Source: Microbacterium maritypicum
GTDB taxonomy: Bacteria; Actinomycetota; Actinomycetes; Actinomycetales; Microbacteriaceae
Direction of reading: 5' to 3'
Assembly (NCBI RefSeq): GCF_041529975.1
Contig: NZ_CP168030.1
Location: 620,001-684,000, forward strand
DNA length: 64,000 bases
The notes below the pieces were generated by a model that saw only the letters and a program-made list of their open reading frames with translations, was not told the origin of the DNA and ran no database searches. The first letter of the stretch is position 1; every line of letters begins with the position of its first letter. Made by a program: the position numbers and the translations under genes. Shown here one piece after another: positions 50,881 through 59,539 of this stretch.

Positions 50881-52272
50881 CTACTTTGAAGACTTCTTCT
50901 TTGTCTCCACGACGTCGATCGTGATCTTCTCGAGCGGGCGGTCGTCGTCGAGTTCGTCTTCGAGAACCTCATCGCCGAGGAAGGTGTCCTCCGGCGTCTC
51001 GTCTGCGGCAGCCTCCGCGGGGGTCGGGGCGGCAGGTGCATCCGCGCCGGTGATCTCCGTGGGCAGGGAGTCGTCGGAGAAGATGCCGTCGGGTCGGATG
51101 AGCTCCTTGACCTCGGCCATGAAGCTCGACAGCTGCTGCTGCTGCCACCGGAGCTGACGGGTGCGGTCCTCGGCGTCGTGCAACACCGCGGTGGTGTGCC
51201 CGGTGACCGAGTCGACGATCTTCTGGGCCTTCGCGCGGGCACGTTCGAGGGTCTCGCGGGCACGGACCTGGGCTTCGGCTTCGATGGCCTGTGCCTGCGA
51301 GCGGGTCAGGCGCTCGTAGTCCTCGGCCCGAGCGGAGATGCGCTGGGCGTGCTCGAGCGATGCCGAGACCTGCTCGTTCGCGTCGTTGGTGATCCGCTCG
51401 GCGTGCGCCACGGCCTGGTTGTGCAGCACGAGGAACTCCTGCTGCGCGTCGTCCTGGCGGCGGGTGAGCGTCTCCTCGAACTCCAGCACGCGGGCGTTCA
51501 TGTCGCGGACGTCGCGCTCGGCGTCGGCGCGCAGCTGAGTGGTCTCGCGGGTGACGAGGGAGCGCAGGGCTGCTGCGCCCTTCTCGGCCTCGGTACGGAT
51601 CGCGGTGGCCTCCTGAGCGGCCTGGTTGACCTTTTCTGCGGCATGGGCGGCTTCGCGTTCGATGCGGGCCTCGTGTGCCGTGTACTCGGTGTCCATCTTC
51701 AGGCGCACCTGGTCGGCGTCGCGCTGCGCCTGGGCGGTGATCCGCTCGGCGTCGGCCTCGGCCTCGGCACGCTGCGCGGTCACCTCCTCGCGGGCGGAGG
51801 TCATCAGACGGTCGGCCTGCACGGCGGCGTTCTGGATGAGCACGTTCGCCTGCTCCTCGGCGACCCGCAGGATCGCCTCGAACTGCTGGCGCGACGGAGC
51901 CTCTTCGCCGTCGGGCTGCGGAGCGTCGACGAGTTCGGAGGTGAGAGTCGCGACCTGCTGCTCGGCATCGGATGCCTTTGCGTTCGCCGCCGTCAGCTCG
52001 CTCTCGAGCGCTTCGCGGGCCTTGCGCTCCTCTTCGCGCACCGCTTCGACGGCTTCCTCTTCGCGGGCCTGCGCCTCGGCGACGTCGGCGGCGGCCTGCT
52101 TGAGCTGGTTGCGAAGGGCCGCGAGCGCGGCGTCGACCTCTCCCTTGTCGTAGCCGCGGAAGCCCACGGTGAACGCGCCCTGCTGGTCACGGGGCGGGGT
52201 CTCGATCAGCTGATCGAAGAAGTCCGGCGAGCGCTCGCCGTCGCGGTCGGCGGTTCCGGAGGATTCGCTCAT
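50881..52272 (-). CDS. DivIVA-domain coiled-coil protein
   Basis: A 463-residue protein with an N-terminal DivIVA-like segment (FTVGFRGYDKGEVDAALAAL, about residues 34-53). A very long Ala/Glu/Arg-rich coiled coil (60-375) and an acidic tail ending KKKSSK follow. DivIVA proteins mark curved or polar membrane and organise polar growth and cell-wall synthesis in Actinobacteria. This is longer than the canonical polar protein (Wag31) and may be a second, scaffold-type paralogue. The start at 52272 has AAAGG ten bases upstream; an ATG at 52281 is an alternative. Confidence 0.85.
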   Translation of the reverse strand: MSESSGTADRDGERSPDFFDQLIETPPRDQQGAFTVGFRGYDKGEVDAALAALRNQLKQAAADVAEAQAREEEAVEAVREEERKAREALESELTAANAKASDAEQQVATLTSELVDAPQPDGEEAPSRQQFEAILRVAEEQANVLIQNAAVQADRLMTSAREEVTAQRAEAEADAERITAQAQRDADQVRLKMDTEYTAHEARIEREAAHAAEKVNQAAQEATAIRTEAEKGAAALRSLVTRETTQLRADAERDVRDMNARVLEFEETLTRRQDDAQQEFLVLHNQAVAHAERITNDANEQVSASLEHAQRISARAEDYERLTRSQAQAIEAEAQVRARETLERARAKAQKIVDSVTGHTTAVLHDAEDRTRQLRWQQQQLSSFMAEVKELIRPDGIFSDDSLPTEITGADAPAAPTPAEAAADETPEDTFLGDEVLEDELDDDRPLEKITIDVVETKKKSSK

Positions 52273-52602
52273 GAGGTTCATGCCTTTCTGGCGTGGCCAC
52301 ACGGCGGAGCTGCGGCTCCATCCCGATGGACGGGATCGTGCGACCGGAGGAGGAGGTCGTCTGGGCTCACGCCACGACCGTGACCCGGCGGAGGTCCGGC
52401 AGGGCGGGGCGTGCCTCCCAGCCTAGTTGCGGAGGCCGAATGTTGGGTGTGCGGTTTCAGCGGGCAGCTGCACGGTGCCCCGTGGGTGAAGACGGATACG
52501 CCGGTTCCTCGGCGGCGTTCACGGAAGGAGAGCGCAGCCCTGGTACGGTGACGGCGGAGGGCATCACGTCCTTGGGGCCGCCGAGCAAGAGAGAACTTCG
52601 AG
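52273..52602. other. Intergenic region between DivIVA-like and M23 peptidase genes
   Basis: A 330-bp divergent spacer. A -10-like TAGGCT (52425-52420, minus strand) would give the DivIVA-like gene a leader of about 140 nt. TACGGT (52544-52549, plus strand) would give the peptidase gene a leader of about 47 nt. I see no coding sequence and no riboswitch that I can support here. Confidence 0.5.
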
Positions 52603-53928
52603 ATGAAGCGACCGTCCCGCGTGCGCCTCGCCCGCATCGGGATCGCCACCGTGCTCGCGGTTGTGATCGGAGCAGTGGCACCGTCCCTGTCGGCGACTAC
52701 CTCCGCGACTGCTGCCGTCAACGATCAGATGGTGTATCCGTCCTCGGGCAACATCCAATCGAAGGTCGGCGACGGCTGTCGGGGAAACTACCGTGCGCAC
52801 GACGGCATCGACATCGGCGGCGGGGGCGGCACGCCGATCGTGGCCTCCTACGGCGGAGTGATCAAGTCCCGGACCGCCAACAGCGGCTACGGCAACTACA
52901 CCGATGTCGAGCATCCCGGCGGTTACGTCACCCGGTATGCACACATGGCCTCGCCCGGCATGTACGCGCCCGGCACCCGGGTCGCCCGCGGGCAGCAGAT
53001 CGGTGTCGTCGGCAACACCGGGAACTCTCCCGCGTACCACCTGCACTTCGAGGTGCGGCTGAACGGTGCGGTGTACACCGCGATCAACAACGGGTTCACG
53101 TGCCTGTCGAACGTCACCCGCGGCGGGATTCTCCCGTTGAACTTTCCCGGACTCGGTTCCGGTCAGCCGCCGGGCGTCGCTTCGGCCGACTACTCCGGTG
53201 ACAAGAAAGCCGATCTGCTGACGATCGCCGGGAACGGTGATCTTCGGCTGCGCACCGGCACCGGCTCGGGCGGCTTCTCGGCGGCGAAGACGCTCTTCGG
53301 CGGCTGGGGTGGGACCCGCAGACACCTCACCCACTCGGATTTCAACAACGATGGCAAGGCCGACATCCTCGTGACCAGATCCGATGGTGATCTGGAGTTC
53401 TACGCCGGCAACGGCGCAGGGGGATTCGCGCCGGCCGTCAGCATCGGCAAGGTCTGGTACGACCTGCTCCACGTGACGTCGGGCGCCGACTACACCGGAG
53501 ACGGCAAACAGGACGTGATCGGCGTCTCCGCGACCGGTCTTCTGACGATCTACCGGGGAAACGGTGCCGGTGCCTTCAGTGGACCGCACATCACCCTCGG
53601 CGGCGGATGGCAAGGGTTCCACTTCCTCGTCGGCGGCGACTTCGACAACGACGGCAGTGGCGACATCATGGCGATCGATACCGACGGCGCTCTCCGGTTC
53701 TATTCGGGAGTGCCCGGAGGCTTCCGCGCGATGCGCGTGGTCGGATCCGGATGGGGAGAGTTCACCGCACTGACCGGAGGGGTCGACTACAACGGCGACG
53801 GTCATGCCGACCTGCTCGCTCGCACCGCGTCCGGGCAGCTCTACCTGTATCCGGGCCTCGGAAACGGCACGTTCGGCGGACGCACCCTGATCAGCGCCGA
53901 TTGGGCGGACCACCTGGCCATCGAGTAG
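52603..53928 (+). CDS. Secreted M23 metallopeptidase with FG-GAP/VCBS repeats
   Basis: A 441-residue exported protein with a signal peptide (1-38, ends ATAAVND). The M23 LytM-type domain (about 42-165) has the zinc ligands His66 and Asp70 in AHDGIDIG, then His114, His146 and His148 in YHLHFE, all intact. After a short linker come five FG-GAP/VCBS-type repeats (about 185-441) with calcium-loop motifs such as DFNNDGKADIL and DFDNDGSGDIM. The peptidase half should cleave peptidoglycan cross-bridges; the repeats probably form a propeller that binds the wall or surface polymers. Confidence 0.9.
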   Translation: MKRPSRVRLARIGIATVLAVVIGAVAPSLSATTSATAAVNDQMVYPSSGNIQSKVGDGCRGNYRAHDGIDIGGGGGTPIVASYGGVIKSRTANSGYGNYTDVEHPGGYVTRYAHMASPGMYAPGTRVARGQQIGVVGNTGNSPAYHLHFEVRLNGAVYTAINNGFTCLSNVTRGGILPLNFPGLGSGQPPGVASADYSGDKKADLLTIAGNGDLRLRTGTGSGGFSAAKTLFGGWGGTRRHLTHSDFNNDGKADILVTRSDGDLEFYAGNGAGGFAPAVSIGKVWYDLLHVTSGADYTGDGKQDVIGVSATGLLTIYRGNGAGAFSGPHITLGGGWQGFHFLVGGDFDNDGSGDIMAIDTDGALRFYSGVPGGFRAMRVVGSGWGEFTALTGGVDYNGDGHADLLARTASGQLYLYPGLGNGTFGGRTLISADWADHLAIE

Positions 53929-53979
53929 CGGCGGCCCTCCCGCAGCCCCGCCGGACGGCGCACGGCGTATCGTGGGCGC

Positions 53980-54825
53980 ATGGCCGGCCCGACGTTCGAA
54001 GAGATCGCCGCAGCCCTGTACGCCGGTCCGCCGGAGTCGTTCGTATCGTCGCGAAAGACCCACGCGGAGAGTGTCGAGGACCGCGTGCTCGCGGCACGTA
54101 TCCGCGCGTTGCGAAAGCCGTCGGTCGCCGCCTGGGTGGTGAACCTGTTCGCCCAGGAGCGCGCCGGGCAGCTGGGGGAGGCGCTGCAACTGGCCGCAGA
54201 GCTTCGCGAAGCGCAGGAGGACCTGGATGCGCCGGCGCTGGCGAAGCTCGGCAGGGAGCGCCGTGCGCTCACGAGACGCCTCGCGGAGATGGCGGCCGAG
54301 TTGGCGGGATCCCGTGGTGAGAAGATCACGTCTGCGACACGGGAGGCAGTGGAGGGCAGCATCTCGGCCGCCTTCTTCGACCCCGCAGCGGCGGGCGCCG
54401 TCGCCTCCGGGCGGCTGATGCGGGCGATCGAGGCCTCGGCGTCATCCGACGACATCCGGGATGCCGTGGTGGGGGAGATCCCGGAGCTGGAGTCGGTGCC
54501 GCAGCGGCCGCCGGATGAGCTGCAGGCGCGACGCCTCCGCCGCGACGCGCAGCGCCTGCTTGCGAGCGCGGAGAAGGAGCGCAAGGCTGCGGAGCGCGCG
54601 CTCGCCAAGCAAGACGCGGCTCTGCAGGATCTGCAGACCAAGGCGGCGGAGCTCGCCAAGGGCGTGGCCGAGCTCGAGGCTCAGCTCGCGCGCACCCGCG
54701 CGGAGGCGGAGCGCGTGGATAAGGACCTGCAGCAGGCGAAGGACCGACAGTCCGATGCGAGGCAGCAGTCGGAGGCTGCGGCGGGCGCCGTCACGCGCGC
54801 CCAGAAAGCGCTGGAGGAGCTGTAG
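53980..54825 (+). CDS. Coiled-coil hypothetical protein
   Basis: A 281-residue soluble protein. The first 170 residues are mainly helical and include a conserved-looking ARIRALRKPSVAAWVVNLFA. The C-terminal 100 residues are a long Ala/Glu/Lys coiled coil. No catalytic motif. The -10-like TATCGT (53968-53973) ends six bases before the ATG, so the transcript is probably leaderless. Homologues of this layout are widespread in Actinobacteria as uncharacterised proteins; I cannot assign a function. Confidence 0.75.
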   Translation: MAGPTFEEIAAALYAGPPESFVSSRKTHAESVEDRVLAARIRALRKPSVAAWVVNLFAQERAGQLGEALQLAAELREAQEDLDAPALAKLGRERRALTRRLAEMAAELAGSRGEKITSATREAVEGSISAAFFDPAAAGAVASGRLMRAIEASASSDDIRDAVVGEIPELESVPQRPPDELQARRLRRDAQRLLASAEKERKAAERALAKQDAALQDLQTKAAELAKGVAELEAQLARTRAEAERVDKDLQQAKDRQSDARQQSEAAAGAVTRAQKALEEL

Positions 54826-54843
54826 GGCGATCGGGCGGCCCGG

Positions 54844-55176
54844 TCAGCCGCGGCTGTGGCCGAGGCGCCCGGGCAGGAATGGCAGCATCGGCGCCCGGTA
54901 CTCCCACGCGGCGCCATCCTCCGGATCGAGGGTGGCCTCCGCTCGGCCGAAGCGCCACACGCGGTTGAAGAGGTAGACGCCGATGGCGACCGGCTGGTCG
55001 GACGGAACCTGCCACGTACCTCGACCCCACTGCGTGGGCTGCCCACGCTCGCCGATGACGAGAGTCGGCTTGATCCCCGCATAGAGCGTGAACCGCGGGC
55101 GTCGCATCGTGAGCTCGATCCGGCGGCTGTTCATCCCGGTCTGTCGCTCGGGCGCAGGTCGGGCGGAGTCATCCAT
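54844..55176 (-). CDS. Small hypothetical protein
   Basis: A 110-residue basic protein with a beta-rich central part (RPRFTLYAGIKPTLVIGERGQPTQWG, then AIGVYLFNRVWRFGRAEATL). No signal peptide or membrane segment. The predicted -10 TAGGCT (55191-55186) places the transcript start three bases before the ATG. It is convergent with the coiled-coil gene at 53980. A family is not recognised, but codon bias and the promoter support a real gene. Confidence 0.65.
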   Translation of the reverse strand: MDDSARPAPERQTGMNSRRIELTMRRPRFTLYAGIKPTLVIGERGQPTQWGRGTWQVPSDQPVAIGVYLFNRVWRFGRAEATLDPEDGAAWEYRAPMLPFLPGRLGHSRG

Positions 55177-55204
55177 GATGACCGAAGCCTAGCTGGGAAA
55201 GGCA

Positions 55205-55238
55205 AAACCCCCGCCATGTAGAAGCTAGGCGAGGGTTT
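55205..55238 (-). terminator. Terminator of the tRNA cluster
   Basis: On the minus strand AAACCC-T-CGCC pairs with GGCG-G-GGGTTT around a 12-nt loop and is followed by T residues, 28 bases after the end of tRNA-Phe. Confidence 0.7.
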
Positions 55239-55265
55239 CTGGAGTGATTGTAATGATCACTCGTG

Positions 55266-55338
55266 TGGCTCCGACGGGCGTCGATCCCGTGACCTCTCGA
55301 TTTTCAGTCGAACGCTCTACCAACTGAGCTACAGAGCC
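55266..55338 (-). tRNA. tRNA-Phe (GAA)
   Basis: 73-nt cloverleaf on the minus strand: acceptor GGCTCTG paired with CGGAGCC (one wobble), D-loop AGCTCAGTTGGTAGAGC, anticodon GAA in CTGAAAATC, T-arm GGGATCGACGCCC. CCA is not encoded. Last of three tRNAs in one minus-strand array. Confidence 0.95.
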
Positions 55339-55407
55339 GCGCGACCGGCGAACCTGTCGCGTCCTAGACGAAGAGCCCTCTCCGAAGAAAGAGCTCAACG
55401 CACGGAG

Positions 55408-55481
55408 CGACCCTGACGGGACTTGAACCCGCGACCTCCGCCGTGACAGGGCGGCACGCTAACCAACTGCGCTACAGGGCC
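55408..55481 (-). tRNA. tRNA-Asp (GTC)
   Basis: 74-nt cloverleaf on the minus strand: acceptor GGCCCTG with CAGGGTC, anticodon GTC in CTGTCAC, T-arm GCGGGTTCAAGTCCCGT, discriminator G. CCA is not encoded. Confidence 0.95.
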
Positions 55482-55510
55482 ATACTTGTTTTCAATTGTA
55501 TCGGAAGGTG

Positions 55511-55583
55511 TGACCCCAACGGGATTCGAACCCGTGCTACCGCCGTGAAAGGGCGGCGTCCTAGGCCGCTAAACGATGGGGCC
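55511..55583 (-). tRNA. tRNA-Glu (TTC)
   Basis: 73-nt cloverleaf on the minus strand: acceptor GGCCCCA with TGGGGTC, anticodon TTC in CTTTCAC, T-arm ACGGGTTCGAATCCCGT, discriminator A. First tRNA of the Glu-Asp-Phe array, an order common in Actinobacteria. Confidence 0.95.
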
Positions 55584-55793
55584 GAGTCAGTCCCGGGGGA
55601 CTTCCTTGCCGACGCTCAAGCATAAGGGATGTTCTGGGCAAATCGCGAATCGAGGGCGCGGCGCCTTCCCCCGGGCGTGTTTCAGGAGGACGATGGACCC
55701 GTCAGGCGTGCGCTGGCGACCGCATGCTCGGCCTGGTGCAGATGTGACGGTTGTTGTTAGTGTGGCATTTGTGAAACCGGCGGAAGGGGCCGT

Positions 55794-57170
55794 GTGAACG
55801 ACGACCAGAACACTCTGGACGCTGCGGTTGCCGCGGCTTCAGATGATTGCGGCTGCGCGCCCAGCCCGACCGAACGCCGTGCGTTCAGCAAAGACGGCCT
55901 CAGCCGCCGTGGTGCACTCGGTCTCGGCGTGCTCAGCGTCGTGGCGCTCAGCGCCTTCGGCATCTCGAACGGGGTCTCCGCCGCCTATGCCGCCTCGTAC
56001 CCGAGCTGGGACGACGTGCAGCGCGCGAAGAACAGCGAAGCCGCCAAGGCCGCCGAGGTCACCCGCATCGAGGGACTCATCCAGTCGCTGACCCAGAAGG
56101 TCGCCGAGACGCAGGCAGTCGCGAAGGCCACCGCAGACGAGTTCTACGACGCGCAGCAGAAGTACTTCGCTGCAGCCACCGAAGCCGATTCCCTGCAGGC
56201 GAAGGCCGACGAGCAGTCGGCGAAGGCCGACGAGTCCGCGAAGAAGGCCGGGCAGGTCGCCGCGCAGCTGTACCGCAACGGCGGTGACGACACCTCTCTC
56301 GAACTCCTCTTCACCGGTTCTGCCGACAACGCAGACGAGTTGCTCGCGCGGCTCGGCACGATGGACAAGCTCTTCGAGTACAACCAGTCGGTGTACGACG
56401 ATGCCGTCGCCGCCCGGAACTCCGCGCAGTCGATGAGCGACCAGGCCGTGGTCGCCCGCGACGAGCGCGATCGGCTGCAGAAGATCGCCGAAGAGAAGAT
56501 GGTCGTGGCACAGCAGGCTGCCGACGCCGCTCAGGCCGCGCTCGACGAGCAGTCCGCCAACCTCGCCACCATGCAGGCGCAGCTCGCAGCGCTGAAGGAC
56601 GCGACGGCGAAGACCGTCGAAGGCTACAAGGCCGGCGTCGCCCTCGAGGAGAAGAAGCGCAAGGAACGCGAGGCCCGCGAGGCCGCAGCGGCTGCCGCCG
56701 GTAACGGCGGCGGAGGCGGTGGCGGCGGAGGCGGTGGAGGATCCCAGGGCAGCGGCGGCTGGTGCCGTCCGCACGGTGGGGGCAAGCGCTCGGGCTACGG
56801 TCCGCGTTCGCAGCAGTGCGGTCCGCAGGGCTGCTCCTCGAGCTTCCACTACGGCACCGACTTCGCGAACGGCTGTGGCGCCGCGATCTACGCCGCGCAG
56901 TCCGGCACCGTCGACTACGCGGGCTACAACGGCGGCTACGGCAACTACATCCGTATCCAGCACGGCGGCGGGATCGGCACCGGCTACGCACACATCCGCA
57001 ACGGCGGCATCATCGTCAGGTCCGGCCAGTGGGTCCGCTCCGGGCAGGTCATCGCCTACGCCGGCAACACGGGTCGCTCGTTCGGATGCCACCTGCACTT
57101 CGAGGTCTACGACCGCGGCAACGCCATCAACCCGGTGCAGTTCCTGGCCCGGCACGGCGTCTCCGCCTGA
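55794..57170 (+). CDS. Exported coiled-coil M23 peptidase (EnvC/LytM-like)
   Basis: A 458-residue protein starting at GTG. A leader of about 36 residues precedes SRRGALGLGVLSVVALSAF, a twin-arginine type signal. Residues 75-300 are a coiled coil (EnvC/NlpD- or RipA-like hinge region), then a run of glycines (about 302-314). The M23 domain (about 320-458) keeps His352 and Asp356 (HYGTDF) and His433/His435 (HLHFEV). Four extra cysteines in the domain (WCRPHG, QCGPQGC, NGCG) may form disulfides. It probably cleaves or activates peptidoglycan turnover at division sites. It is followed by a strong terminator. Confidence 0.9.
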   Translation: MNDDQNTLDAAVAAASDDCGCAPSPTERRAFSKDGLSRRGALGLGVLSVVALSAFGISNGVSAAYAASYPSWDDVQRAKNSEAAKAAEVTRIEGLIQSLTQKVAETQAVAKATADEFYDAQQKYFAAATEADSLQAKADEQSAKADESAKKAGQVAAQLYRNGGDDTSLELLFTGSADNADELLARLGTMDKLFEYNQSVYDDAVAARNSAQSMSDQAVVARDERDRLQKIAEEKMVVAQQAADAAQAALDEQSANLATMQAQLAALKDATAKTVEGYKAGVALEEKKRKEREAREAAAAAAGNGGGGGGGGGGGGSQGSGGWCRPHGGGKRSGYGPRSQQCGPQGCSSSFHYGTDFANGCGAAIYAAQSGTVDYAGYNGGYGNYIRIQHGGGIGTGYAHIRNGGIIVRSGQWVRSGQVIAYAGNTGRSFGCHLHFEVYDRGNAINPVQFLARHGVSA

Positions 57171-57191
57171 TCGCAGGCCCACCGAAACCGA

Positions 57192-57229
57192 AAAGACCCC
57201 CGGGCCGCTTCTGCGGCCCGGGGGTCTTT
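57192..57229. terminator. Strong bidirectional terminator
   Basis: Perfect 17-bp stem (arms AAAGACCCCCGGGCCGC and complement, loop TTCT), A-tract before and T-tract after. Between the convergent M23 peptidase and pyrophosphatase genes. Confidence 0.92.
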
Positions 57230-57250
57230 CGTGTCTGGCGACTCAGCGAG

Positions 57251-57742
57251 TCAGTGACCCTGCTCGCCGAAACGGACGATCGCCTCGTCGAGGATGCGCT
57301 GCGCCTCGGCGGCGTTCCCCCACTCGTCGACCTTGACCCACTTGTTGGGCTCGAGGTCCTTGTAGTGCTCGAAGAAGTGCGAGATCTCCTTCTTCGTGTA
57401 GTCGGCGATGTCGTCGATGTCCTGGATGTGTGCCCAGCGCGGGTCCTTCGACAGCACGGCGACGAGCTTGTCGTCCCCGCCGGCCTCATCGCTCATCTTC
57501 AGCACGGCGACGGGACGCACCTCGACGACGACGCCCGGGTAGATGGGGTGGTCGAGGAGCACGAGCACGTCGAGCGGGTCGCCGTCCTCGCCGAGCGTGT
57601 TGTCGAAGTAGCCGTAGTCGGCGGGGTAGCCGAAGGTCGTGTAGAGCACGCGGTCGAGGTGCACTCGTCCGGTCTCGTGGTCGACCTCGTACTTCACGCG
57701 GCTGCCGCGCGGGATCTCGATGACGGCGTCGTGTGCGCCCAT
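57251..57742 (-). CDS. ppa: Inorganic pyrophosphatase (family I)
   Basis: A 163-residue soluble enzyme hydrolysing pyrophosphate to drive biosynthesis. The family signature is D-G-D-P-L-D-V (EDGDPLDVLVL), with KYEVDHETG near the N-terminus and SKDPRWAHIQDIDD and HYKDLEPNKWVKV further on, as in actinobacterial PPases. Standard length. It shares the terminator at 57192 with the M23 peptidase gene. Confidence 0.97.
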   Translation of the reverse strand: MGAHDAVIEIPRGSRVKYEVDHETGRVHLDRVLYTTFGYPADYGYFDNTLGEDGDPLDVLVLLDHPIYPGVVVEVRPVAVLKMSDEAGGDDKLVAVLSKDPRWAHIQDIDDIADYTKKEISHFFEHYKDLEPNKWVKVDEWGNAAEAQRILDEAIVRFGEQGH

Positions 57743-57782
57743 GCGTGTGCTCCTCAGGAAAAGTTCGGTTGGATGCCGCGGA

Positions 57783-58430
57783 CTAGCCTACCTGCGGCTC
57801 GCTCCGGCGCTTTCGGAGGAGACGATTCAGCAGACGGCTCATCGGGTCGCTCAGGAGCAGCAGGAACAGCCCCGTGTATCCGTTCGGCGAAGCCGCGACG
57901 GCGATCGCGAGTGCAGCGGCGAACAGGATGATCGCGGCGACGTCGCCGATCGCCCCCAGGCGGATGGTCTCGGTCGACACGGCGCCGAGCTCGCGATGGC
58001 GCGCCAGGTAGAGCCATCCGGCGAGGGTGGTCACCTGCGTCATGATCAGCGTGCCGATGTAGACCACGGCCTGGAGCGGGTCGGTGTCCATCTGCCCGAT
58101 CATCGCGGTCGGAACCGGGAGCCACACGATCGTCGCCATCCACGCGACGTTGATCCACAGCAGGGGACCGGTGACGAACTCCACGTCACGGTACTGGCGG
58201 TGGTGTCCCATCCAGAACGTCGCGATCAGGAGGAAACTCAGCCCGAAGCTCAGCAGCTGACCCGAGTGCTCGTCGAAGAACTCGGCTGTGCTCTTATGGT
58301 CGGATGCGGCCTCGGACACCGACTCCATGAGGGGAAGGATGAGCAGCGTCATGGCGATCGCGACCACGGCATCGACGAACGCCTTGAAGCGTTCGGTCCG
58401 GAAAGGCTGAGTGCGCGGGTGATCGTTCAC
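57783..58430 (-). CDS. TMEM175-like (DUF1211) membrane protein, putative potassium channel
   Basis: A 215-residue membrane protein with six predicted helices. The N-terminal FRTERFKAFVDAVVAIAMTLLILP corresponds to the RxxxFSD-type pore signature of bacterial TMEM175 channels, with F-V-D in place of F-S-D. A second conserved stretch is FWMGHHRQYRD. The GTG at 58430 is chosen because the -10-like TATCCT (58442-58437) would start transcription exactly there. Longer in-frame extensions run antisense through tilS and are artefacts. Confidence 0.82.
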   Translation of the reverse strand: MNDHPRTQPFRTERFKAFVDAVVAIAMTLLILPLMESVSEAASDHKSTAEFFDEHSGQLLSFGLSFLLIATFWMGHHRQYRDVEFVTGPLLWINVAWMATIVWLPVPTAMIGQMDTDPLQAVVYIGTLIMTQVTTLAGWLYLARHRELGAVSTETIRLGAIGDVAAIILFAAALAIAVAASPNGYTGLFLLLLSDPMSRLLNRLLRKRRSEPQVG

Positions 58431-58495
58431 GGCGTCAGGATAGACCCGTGGTCGTGCCGCCCGCATGGGGTGCGACCGTGCCCTACCGTGGAACC

Positions 58496-59488
58496 GTGCC
58501 ATCACTCTCTCCCGCCATCGCCGAGATCCGCCTGGCCGTGCGCACCGCGCTCGTCGACCTTCCCGAAGGTTCGACCGTGATCGTCGCGCTCTCCGGGGGC
58601 GCCGATTCTCTCGCGCTCGCCGCGGCGACGGCCTTCGAAGCGTCGAAGCTGGGTCTCCGTGCGGCATCACTGACCGTCGACCACGGCCTGCAGGATGACT
58701 CCGCCGAGGTCGCGTCGACGGCGGCACAGGCGGCAGCGGCGCTCGGACTCGACCCGCTGATCGTGCGCGTGCAGGTGGATGGCGAAGGCGGACCTGAGGC
58801 CGCAGCGCGCGACGCGCGGTACCGTGTGCTCCGTGACGCGGCGGCGGATGTCCGCGCCGCTGCCGTGCTGCTCGGCCACACTCTCGACGATCAGGCCGAG
58901 ACCGTGCTCCTGGGGCTCGCGCGGGGCTCGGGCGCCACCAGCCTGCAGGGTATGGCTCCCTCGCGGGAAGACGACGACGGGCTCCGCTGGGTCCGTCCGC
59001 TGCTCGGCGTGCGGCGGGAGACGACACGGGCGTTCTGCGCCGCATCCGATCTCGAGGTCTGGGACGACCCTCACAATGTCGATGACCGCTACGCGCGGGT
59101 GCGGGCGCGGGAGCGCGTGTTGCCGGTGCTCGAGGCCGAGCTCGGCCCGGGCATCGCCGAGGCCCTCGTCCGCACCGCGGAGCAGCTGCGGGAGGACGCC
59201 GAGGCCTTCGACGAGATGATCCACGAGACGATCGAGGACATCGTCGAGCATGCGGAGGCGGGGATCTCGGTGAGCGTCGCGGCGCTCGCCGCCAACCCCG
59301 CAGCACTGCGCAACCGCATCATCCGCCTGGTCGTCGACAGCGAGTTCGGGGTGAGCCTCACGAGGACGCAGACCATCGAGGTCGCGCGGCTCGTCACCGA
59401 TTGGCGCGGTCAGGGGCCGATCGACCTGCCCGGGTGCGCGGCTGTGCGCCAGGGCGGCCGCATCGTCTTCACCGCATCCGGTCGCTGA
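58496..59488 (+). CDS. tilS: tRNA(Ile)-lysidine synthetase
   Basis: A 330-residue N-type ATP pyrophosphatase that modifies C34 of tRNA-Ile(CAU) to lysidine. The PP-loop SGGADS lies at residues 33-38, with VDHGLQ, GHTLDDQAETVL and the RNVDDRYARVRAR-like NVDDRYARVRA segment typical of TilS. The GTG at 58496 coincides with the predicted transcript start from TACCGT (58484-58489), indicating a leaderless mRNA. It is divergent from the TMEM175-like gene with a 65-bp shared promoter region. Confidence 0.95.
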   Translation: MPSLSPAIAEIRLAVRTALVDLPEGSTVIVALSGGADSLALAAATAFEASKLGLRAASLTVDHGLQDDSAEVASTAAQAAAALGLDPLIVRVQVDGEGGPEAAARDARYRVLRDAAADVRAAAVLLGHTLDDQAETVLLGLARGSGATSLQGMAPSREDDDGLRWVRPLLGVRRETTRAFCAASDLEVWDDPHNVDDRYARVRARERVLPVLEAELGPGIAEALVRTAEQLREDAEAFDEMIHETIEDIVEHAEAGISVSVAALAANPAALRNRIIRLVVDSEFGVSLTRTQTIEVARLVTDWRGQGPIDLPGCAAVRQGGRIVFTASGR

Positions 59489-59539
59489 GGACCCTCCGCC
59501 GAAGCGCCTTCGCCTCGCGACCGGAAGTGCGGGGTGTGA

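Noticed and set aside
52440..52602. Possible c-di-AMP riboswitch upstream of the M23 peptidase gene
   Set aside because: Such riboswitches often precede cell-wall hydrolase genes in Actinobacteria, but I could not match the conserved core or the pseudoknot segments here.
55266..55583. Integration site for a genomic island at the tRNA cluster
   Set aside because: No integrase gene and no duplicated tRNA 3' end is visible on either side; the flanking genes look native.
57783..59306. 507-residue frame joining the TMEM175-like protein to an upstream extension
   Set aside because: The extension is antisense to tilS and Arg/Pro-rich; a promoter and GTG at 58430 define the real start.
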